In this document: positions 58,923 through 64,000 of the stretch, piece after piece | Layout of the letters: each line of letters starts with the position of its first letter | Position numbering within the stretch: the first letter of the stretch is position 1 | Origin: Sphingomonas sp. ID1715 | GTDB lineage: Bacteria > Pseudomonadota > Alphaproteobacteria > Sphingomonadales > Sphingomonadaceae | Assembly: GCF_013044515.1 (NCBI RefSeq) | Contig: NZ_JABEPR010000003.1 | Span: forward strand, 424,378 to 488,377 | Direction: 5' to 3' | DNA length: 64,000 nucleotides | The notes under the pieces: model-generated | Databases searched by the model: none | Told to the model about the DNA's origin: nothing | The model's input: only the letters and a program-made list of their open reading frames with translations | Translations under genes and position numbers: made by a program

Positions 58923-60719
58923 ATGGACCGTCGCGCCTTTCTGACCAGCTCCGCCCTGATCGCGGGAACCACGCTGCTGCCCAGCCGCTTGCTGGCCCAA
59001 GGCACAAGCGGTGACGCCGCCGCCAATGCGCTGTTCGAGCAGATCTTTCAGGAAGCCGTAGCGCGGTCGCCCGAACTGGCCACGTCCCTCGGTCTCGATC
59101 AGGGCCCGCTCGCCGCGCTGAAGAGCCAGTTGAGCCCGGCAACCGCCGAGGAGCGGCAGAAGGAGCTGGCGCTGACTCGCCAGGCGCTGGCGCGGCTGCG
59201 GGCGCTGAACGGCCTGTCGCCCGCCAATCAGCTGAACCGCGACGTCATCGTCTATCAGCTGGAGGGGCAGGAGGTCGGCCCGGCGCGGTTCGGCATCGAC
59301 AGTGTCGTCCGGCCCTATCCGATCTTCCAGCAGGGCGGCTCTTACTTCTCGACGCCCGACTTCCTGAACTCGGCGCATACGATCAAGACCTCGGCCGATG
59401 CGGAGGCCTATCTCTCGCGGCTCGAAGCCTTTGCTCGCGTGCTGGACGAGGAGACGGAAGAACAGCGTGCCCAGGCGGCGCGCGGATTCCTGGCGCCGGG
59501 CTGGTCGCTCGACCTGACGCTCGGCCAGATGCGCAAGCTGCGCGGCACGGCGCCGGAGAGCTCGACGCTCGTCCAGTCGCTCGTCACGCGCGCAAAGGCG
59601 GCCAACGTCGCCGGCAATTGGGGGCCGCGCGCCAGCCGAATCGTCGCCGACAAGGTCTATCCCGCGCTTGACCGGCAGATCGCCGCCATTGAGGCGCTGC
59701 GGCCGACGACGCGGCCGGGCGACGGCGCGCAGCGGCTGCCGCAAGGCGATGCGATCTATGCGGCCGCGCTCCAGCAGATGACCACCACGACCATGTCGCC
59801 CGACGAAGTGCACCGGATGGGCCTGGCCCAGGTGGCGGAAATCAGCGCGCAGCTGGACAAGATCCTGCGCGCCGAAGGGCTGACGCAGGGTGAAGTCGGC
59901 GCGCGGCTCGCCCAGCTGAACGTCCGGCCCGACCAGCTTTACCCGAACTCGGCGGAAGGCCGGGCGGCGCTGATCGAGGGGCTGAACGACGATGTGCGGC
60001 GCATGAACGCCCAGCTGCCGCGCTTCTTTGCGACAGTGCCGAACCAGCCGCTCGAGATCCGCGCGGTGCCCGTCGAGATCCAGGACGGCGCGTCGAACGG
60101 CTATTATCGTCGCGCCTCGCTCGACGGCTCGCGGCCGGCCATCTACTTCGTCAACCTGAAGGATGTCGGCGACTGGCCGAAATACACGCTGCCTTCGCTC
60201 AGCTTCCACGAAGGCACGCCGGGCCATCACCTCCAGATCAGCATCGCGCAGACCTCGAAGGACATCCCAACGCTACGCAAGATCGGCGGTTTCTCGGCCT
60301 ATTCGGAAGGCTGGGCGCTCTATGCCGAAAGCGTCGCCGACGAGGCGGGCGTCTATCGGACGCCGCTGGAGCGTGCGGGCTTCCTGCAATCCTATCTGTT
60401 CCGCGCGACGCGGCTCGTCGTCGATACCGGCCTGCATTCAAAGAATTGGAGCCGCGAAAAGGCGACCGACTATATGGTCGCGACCACCGGCTTCGCCCGC
60501 CCGCGCACCCAGCGCGAGGTCGAGCGCTATTGCACCCAGATCGGCCAGGCCTGCAGCTACAAGGTCGGCCATGGCGTCTGGTCGCGGCTGCGCGCCGAAG
60601 CGGAGAAGGCGCAGGGCGCGCGCTTCGACGTGAAGCAGTTCCACGAGGTGCTGAAGGACGGCGCGATGCCGCTGACTATCCTCGAGCGCCATGTGCGGGA
60701 GCGGATGAAGACCGCCTAA
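58923..60719 (+). CDS. DUF885 family exported protein (Tat)
   Basis: 598 residues with a twin-arginine signal peptide: MDRRAFLTSSALIAGTTLLP then SRLLAQ. The rest matches DUF885: TVPNQPLEIRAVPVEIQDG, FHEGTPGHHLQISIAQTSKD (a HEGxPGH motif of metallopeptidase type), YSEGWALYAESVADEAGVY and CSYKVGHGVWSRLRAEAEK. The HExxxH-like and EGWALYAE motifs resemble zinc peptidases, so a periplasmic metallohydrolase is likely, though family enzymology is scarce. ATG 58923 with GAGGGG upstream. Ends four bases before uup. Confidence 0.9.
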   Translation: MDRRAFLTSSALIAGTTLLPSRLLAQGTSGDAAANALFEQIFQEAVARSPELATSLGLDQGPLAALKSQLSPATAEERQKELALTRQALARLRALNGLSPANQLNRDVIVYQLEGQEVGPARFGIDSVVRPYPIFQQGGSYFSTPDFLNSAHTIKTSADAEAYLSRLEAFARVLDEETEEQRAQAARGFLAPGWSLDLTLGQMRKLRGTAPESSTLVQSLVTRAKAANVAGNWGPRASRIVADKVYPALDRQIAAIEALRPTTRPGDGAQRLPQGDAIYAAALQQMTTTTMSPDEVHRMGLAQVAEISAQLDKILRAEGLTQGEVGARLAQLNVRPDQLYPNSAEGRAALIEGLNDDVRRMNAQLPRFFATVPNQPLEIRAVPVEIQDGASNGYYRRASLDGSRPAIYFVNLKDVGDWPKYTLPSLSFHEGTPGHHLQISIAQTSKDIPTLRKIGGFSAYSEGWALYAESVADEAGVYRTPLERAGFLQSYLFRATRLVVDTGLHSKNWSREKATDYMVATTGFARPRTQREVERYCTQIGQACSYKVGHGVWSRLRAEAEKAQGARFDVKQFHEVLKDGAMPLTILERHVRERMKTA

Positions 60720-60723
60720 CAGG

Positions 60724-62517
60724 TCAGGAGGCGAGCGCCTCCACCTGTTCGGCCAGTTCGAGCCAGCGCAGCTCGGCCGCGTCCTTCTCTTCGCGCGCCT
60801 GGTCGATTGCGGCCGTCAGCGCGGCGAAGCGCTTCGGGTCGCGAGTGTAGAGGTCGGGGTCGGCGAGCGCCGCTTCGTCGCGCGCGATCTGCGCTTCCAG
60901 CTCCTCGACTCGCTTCGGCAGCAGGTCATAGTCGCGCTGGTCCTTGAAGCTCAGCTTCTTGTTCCCCGGCGCAGGCCGGGGCCCAGGCTGCGGTGTCTTC
61001 TGGGCCCCGGCCTTCGCCGGGGAACGGGCAGGAGCCGAGGAGCGCTGCCGCACCCAATCTTCATAGCCGCCGGCGACCACGTCGACCTTGCCGGAACCGT
61101 CCAGACCCAAAGTCACCGTCACCGTGCGATCGAGGAAGTCGCGGTCGTGGCTGACGATCAGCACCGTGCCGTCATAGTCGGCGATGACTTCCTGCAGCAG
61201 GTCGAGCGTCTCGAGATCGAGATCGTTGGTCGGCTCGTCCAGCACCAGCAGGTTCGACCGGCGGGCGAATTCGCGCGCCAGCAGCAGCCGCGACCTCTCC
61301 CCACCCGACAGCGTGCCGACCCGCGCATCGGCGAGGCCCGGTTCGAACAGGAATTCCTTCAGATAGCCGTGAATGTGCTTTTTGGTGCCGAGCACTTCGA
61401 TCCAGTCGCCGCCATCGGCGAGCACATCGCGTACGCGCTTGTCGGGCGCGAGCAGGCTGCGCTGCTGGTCGATGATCACGCCGTCCAGTGTCTTGGCGAG
61501 CGTCACTTCGCCTTCGTCTGGCTGCAGTTCGCCGGTCAACAGCTTCAGCAAGGTCGTCTTGCCGGCCCCATTCGCGCCGACGATGCCGATCCGGTCGCCG
61601 CGCTGGATACGCAGCGAAAAGTCCTTGATGATCGTGCGCTCGCCAAAGCGCTTGGTGACCTTGTCCGCCGTGATCACGGACTTGGTGCGGATATCGTCAG
61701 TGCCGATGGCGAGCTTGGCGGCGCCTTGTGGCCCCAGCATCGCCGCGCGCGCGGCACGCATCTCGTTGAGCTTCGCGAGCCGGCCCTGGTTGCGGCGGCG
61801 GCGGGCGGTGACGCCGCGCTGCAGCCAGTGCAGCTCCAGCTTCAGCTTGGCGTCGAGCTTCTCGGCCGCGCGCGCCTCTTCGGCATAGGCCTTTTCCTGC
61901 CACGCTTCGAAGCCGCCAAAGCCGACATCGGCGCGCCGCAGATTGCCGCGATCGAGCCACAGGGTCGACCGCGTCAGCCGCGTCAGGAAGGTGCGGTCGT
62001 GGCTGATGACCAGGAAAGCGCCCTTGAACCGGTTCAGCCACGCCTCGAGCCAGTCGATCGCGCCGAGGTCGAGATGGTTGGTCGGCTCGTCCAGCAGCAG
62101 CACGTCGGGATCGAGCGCGAGGGCGCGGGCGATCGCCGCGCGGCGCCGTTCGCCCCCCGAGGCAGTGGCGGCCGGTCGGGAGAGGTCGAGGCCGATCTGG
62201 TCGGCAATGGCTTCGACTTCGTGGAGCTGCGGAGCCATCGCGCCGCCGAGCGCATAGTCGCGAAGCGTCTGGAACGCCGAAACGTCCGGATCCTGTTCCA
62301 GCAGCACGACATTGGTGCCCGGTACGATCGTCCGCCGCCCTTCGTCCGCCTCGATGCGGCCCGCGAGCAGCTTCAGCAGCGTGGTCTTGCCGGCGCCGTT
62401 CCGCCCGATCAGCGCCAGCCGGTCGCGCTGTCCGACATAGAGGTCGAGATTGCGAAACAGCCAGCCGGAGCCCTGGACGAGACCGAGATTTTCAAAAGCG
62501 AGCACGGGTGCAGACAT
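60724..62517 (-). CDS. uup: ABC-F ATPase Uup-like, with in-frame repeat
   Basis: Cytoplasmic twin-ATPase ABC-F protein, 597 residues from ATG 62517 ([12 protein letters not shown]). Two NBDs, each with Walker A ([32 protein letters not shown]), signature ([31 protein letters not shown]) and Walker B ([24 protein letters not shown]), then a C-terminal coiled coil ([20 protein letters not shown]) characteristic of Uup. Between NBD2 and the coiled coil, residues about 498-519 are encoded by a family B repeat (60961-61025; [19 protein letters not shown]). Likely role in ribosome or DNA transactions. Confidence 0.93.
   Translation of the reverse strand: MSAPVLAFENLGLVQGSGWLFRNLDLYVGQRDRLALIGRNGAGKTTLLKLLAGRIEADEGRRTIVPGTNVVLLEQDPDVSAFQTLRDYALGGAMAPQLHEVEAIADQIGLDLSRPAATASGGERRRAAIARALALDPDVLLLDEPTNHLDLGAIDWLEAWLNRFKGAFLVISHDRTFLTRLTRSTLWLDRGNLRRADVGFGGFEAWQEKAYAEEARAAEKLDAKLKLELHWLQRGVTARRRRNQGRLAKLNEMRAARAAMLGPQGAAKLAIGTDDIRTKSVITADKVTKRFGERTIIKDFSLRIQRGDRIGIVGANGAGKTTLLKLLTGELQPDEGEVTLAKTLDGVIIDQQRSLLAPDKRVRDVLADGGDWIEVLGTKKHIHGYLKEFLFEPGLADARVGTLSGGERSRLLLAREFARRSNLLVLDEPTNDLDLETLDLLQEVIADYDGTVLIVSHDRDFLDRTVTVTLGLDGSGKVDVVAGGYEDWVRQRSSAPARSPAKAGAQKTPQPGPRPAPGNKKLSFKDQRDYDLLPKRVEELEAQIARDEAALADPDLYTRDPKRFAALTAAIDQAREEKDAAELRWLELAEQVEALAS
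60961..61025. repeat. Family B palindromic repeat, copy 5, inside uup in frame
   Basis: GTTCCCCGGCGCAGGCCGGG and the complementary CCCCGGCCTTCGCCGGGGAAC, with a CAGGCTGCGG...TGGGC centre; 65 bases. On the coding strand it gives SPAKAGAQ...GPRPAPGN with no stops, linking NBD2 and the coiled coil of Uup. Confidence 0.92.
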
Positions 62518-62598
62518 GGGCGCTGCCCCTATCAGCTTGGCTGAACGAGCGCCAACGGCCGCATTCATGGGCTATTCAAAGCCTTGTCACTAACCGCT

Positions 62599-62901
62599 AT
62601 GCCCATGACCCGCATGACGCGTATCGTCTCTTTGGCGCTTGTTGCGCTCGCCCTGGCGGCCCCGGCTGCCGGGCAGCGGCGGGGTGACCAGTATCAGGCA
62701 TTCGAAGCCCGGAAATCGGGCCGGGTGCTTTCGTTGCGTGACATCGAGGATCGGGTGCTGCCACGGATGCGCGGGAGCACCTATCTGGGTCCTGAATTCG
62801 ATGGCGGCGTTTATCGCCTGAAGTTCATGCGTGCCGGCACGGTGATCTGGGTCGATATCGACGCCCGCACCGGCGCGGTGATCGGCCGGTCCGGCTTTTG
62901 A
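62599..62901 (+). CDS. Exported PepSY-like protein
   Basis: 100 residues from ATG 62599 (MPMTRMTRIVSLALVALALA; other Mets at 62605 and 62614), with a signal peptide cut near AAG/QRR. The mature part, VLSLRDIEDRVLPRMRGSTY then YRLKFMRAGTVIWVDIDART and GAVIGRSG, has the YrvVDiDarTG pattern of PepSY domains. Ten bases before the response regulator; probably a periplasmic partner or substrate of this two-component system. Confidence 0.82.
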   Translation: MPMTRMTRIVSLALVALALAAPAAGQRRGDQYQAFEARKSGRVLSLRDIEDRVLPRMRGSTYLGPEFDGGVYRLKFMRAGTVIWVDIDARTGAVIGRSGF

Positions 62902-62911
62902 GGGGTAATCA

Positions 62912-63577
62912 ATGCGCGTTTTGATCGTCGAAGACGAACCAAGCCTCGGGGCCCAGCTCCGCAAGACGCTGGAAGGCGCCGGCTATGCCGTCGACCTGGC
63001 CGATGACGGCGAGGACGGACATTTTCTGGGCCAGACCGAGACCTATGACGCGGTGGTGCTCGATCTCGGCCTGCCGACGATCGACGGACTGACCGTGCTC
63101 GACCGCTGGCGCAAGGAAGGCCGCGCCATGCCGGTCCTCGTGCTGACCGCGCGGGACAGCTGGTCGGACAAGGTTGCCGGGCTCGACGCCGGTGCCGACG
63201 ATTACCTTGCCAAGCCGTTCCAGTCTGAAGAGCTGATCGCCAGGCTCCGCGCGCTGATCCGCCGCGCCTCCGGCAACAGCAGCTCGGAGCTGACCGCCGG
63301 TGACGTGCGCCTCGACACCCGTTCGGGCAAGGTCACGCTCGCCGGGGAGCCGGTAAAGCTGACCGCGCAGGAGTATAAGCTCTTGAGCTATCTGATGCAC
63401 CACAAGGGCAAGGTGGTCAGCCGCACCGAGTTGATCGAACATATCTACGACCAGGATTTCGACCGCGATTCGAACACGATCGAAGTGTTCGTGACCCGCA
63501 TCCGCAAAAAGCTGGGCCAGGACGTGATCACCACGATCCGCGGGCTCGGCTACAGCCTCGAAGACCCCAATGGCTAA
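62912..63577 (+). CDS. OmpR/PhoB-family response regulator
   Basis: DNA-binding response regulator, 221 residues. Receiver domain 1-120 with acidic pair EDE (8-9), phospho-acceptor Asp51 (VVLDLGLP), Thr/Lys switch (Thr79, Lys101 in LAKPFQ). Winged-helix domain about 130-221 with LTAQEYKLLSYLMHHKGKVV and TIEVFVTRIRKKLG. Resembles PhoP/QseB-like regulators with a PepSY gene upstream. Ends in the ATGGCTAA overlap where a histidine kinase would normally begin, but a repeat now lies there. Confidence 0.95.
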   Translation: MRVLIVEDEPSLGAQLRKTLEGAGYAVDLADDGEDGHFLGQTETYDAVVLDLGLPTIDGLTVLDRWRKEGRAMPVLVLTARDSWSDKVAGLDAGADDYLAKPFQSEELIARLRALIRRASGNSSSELTAGDVRLDTRSGKVTLAGEPVKLTAQEYKLLSYLMHHKGKVVSRTELIEHIYDQDFDRDSNTIEVFVTRIRKKLGQDVITTIRGLGYSLEDPNG

Positions 63578-63581
63578 TCCG

Positions 63582-63712
63582 AGCTCCTCCCCGGAACGGG
63601 GAGGCGCAGCCGGTGGAGGGGCCGCAGCGAAGCGAGGAGGCCAACCCTCCGCTTCGCTCCGGGCCCCTCCACCATGCTCCGCATGGTCCCCCTCCCCTTA
63701 CCGGGGAGGAGC
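63582..63712. repeat. Family A palindromic repeat between response regulator and kinase
   Basis: 131 bases, AGCTCCTCCCCGGAACGGGG to CCTCCCCTTACCGGGGAGGA. Compared with the gcvPB copy, about 20 bases are missing from the left arm (after GGGGAGG), while GTGGAGGGGCCGCAGCG and the right half match closely. The sequence ATGGCTAA just before it looks like an old overlapping start for the kinase. Confidence 0.9.
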
Positions 63713-63750
63713 AAGGTAAGCGAAAATCCACCGGTTCGCTGAGCCGCCGC

Positions 63751-64000
63751 ATGATCCTGATCGCGGCGGCCTGGATCGGGCTGCTGCTGCTGGGCGGCGG
63801 TTTGGCGCTCGACCGGGTGCTGAGCAACGCGATCACGCGCAACTTCGACGACTCCCTCAATTATGTGCTGACGGCCATGGTCGCCTCGGCGGAGATCGGG
63901 CCGGCGGGCGAAGTGCTGCTCAACCGGCCGCTCGGCGACCAGCGCTTCCTGGAGCCGAACTCCGGCCTTTATTATCAGATCAGCGGCAAGGGCTTCGAGC
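63751..64000 (+). CDS. Sensor histidine kinase, N-terminal part (runs off the window)
   Basis: From ATG 63751 the protein reads MILIAAAWIGLLLLGGGLAL (first TM helix), then DRVLSNAITRNFDDSLNYVL and a periplasmic segment ...PNSGLYYQISGKGFE, as in PhoQ/QseC-type kinases. The natural N-terminus probably included GKRKSTGSLSRR upstream, encoded before 63751; the frame is open back through the repeat, and GTG 63613 inside the repeat could also initiate. It is the partner of the response regulator. The catalytic domains lie beyond 64000. Confidence 0.82.
   Translation, partial: MILIAAAWIGLLLLGGGLALDRVLSNAITRNFDDSLNYVLTAMVASAEIGPAGEVLLNRPLGDQRFLEPNSGLYYQISGKGFE

Overview
The window is 64 kb of high-GC chromosomal DNA from an alphaproteobacterium, most probably a sphingomonad (Sphingomonadales). 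The best single marker is a secreted protein at 7377 ending in the PEPxxWA sorting signal typical of that order. A DUF4167 gene shortly after prmC, a tandem glycine riboswitch in front of a split gcvPA/gcvPB operon, and several families of long palindromic repeats fit the same group. I see no phage, insertion sequence, CRISPR array, rRNA or tRNA. Coding density is very high: no stretch longer than 300 bases lacks a gene or a recognisable regulatory element, and many neighbours overlap by 1-8 bases.

Layout. 1-3.6 kb: tail of an unknown gene, then the two-gene non-homologous end-joining system (ku, ligD). 3.7-7.2 kb: four overlapping genes (pdxH, FieF-type cation efflux, PhzF-like, APC permease). 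7.4-11.2 kb: PEPxxWA protein, a small ORF, gyrB, a lipoprotein. 11.2-14.8 kb: ispG, then SDR, isoaspartyl peptidase and S1/P1 nuclease. 14.8-23.6 kb: an acyl-CoA and ester/amide catabolic block (tesB, two acyl-CoA dehydrogenases that look like a heteromeric pair, amidase, serine hydrolase, acyl-CoA ligase, SDR). 23.6-29.3 kb: glycine cleavage operon gcvT-gcvH-methyltransferase-gcvPA-gcvPB behind a tandem glycine riboswitch. 29.3-35.4 kb: DUF2231, Tat-exported hydrolase, nadB plus an ABC ATPase, zf-CHCC protein, tldD, a possible LRAT/NlpC-like secreted protein. 35.5-39.7 kb: HerA-like ATPase, secreted protein, OPT transporter. 39.7-46 kb: tamB and tamA. 46-53 kb: three small conserved-looking genes, nitroreductase, thiolase plus HSD10-like dehydrogenase, ppa, M61 peptidase, DUF1345. 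53-58.8 kb: hisS-prfA-prmC-DUF4167, DUF815 ATPase, hemerythrin. 58.9-64 kb: DUF885 protein, ABC-F protein Uup, PepSY protein with a two-component system that runs off the end.

The most unusual property is not one gene but the behaviour of the palindromic repeats. I count about 14 copies in five families (called A-E here). Several do not stay between genes: they are read through in frame as inserted peptide segments in LigD, GcvPB and Uup, form the N-terminus of PrmC and of a secreted protein, supply an apparent ribosome binding site for an amidase, and separate a response regulator from its histidine kinase. The two family-A insertions in LigD and GcvPB are read in the same frame and give related peptides. 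This resembles the protein-invading Rickettsia palindromic elements in principle, though the sequences look unrelated.
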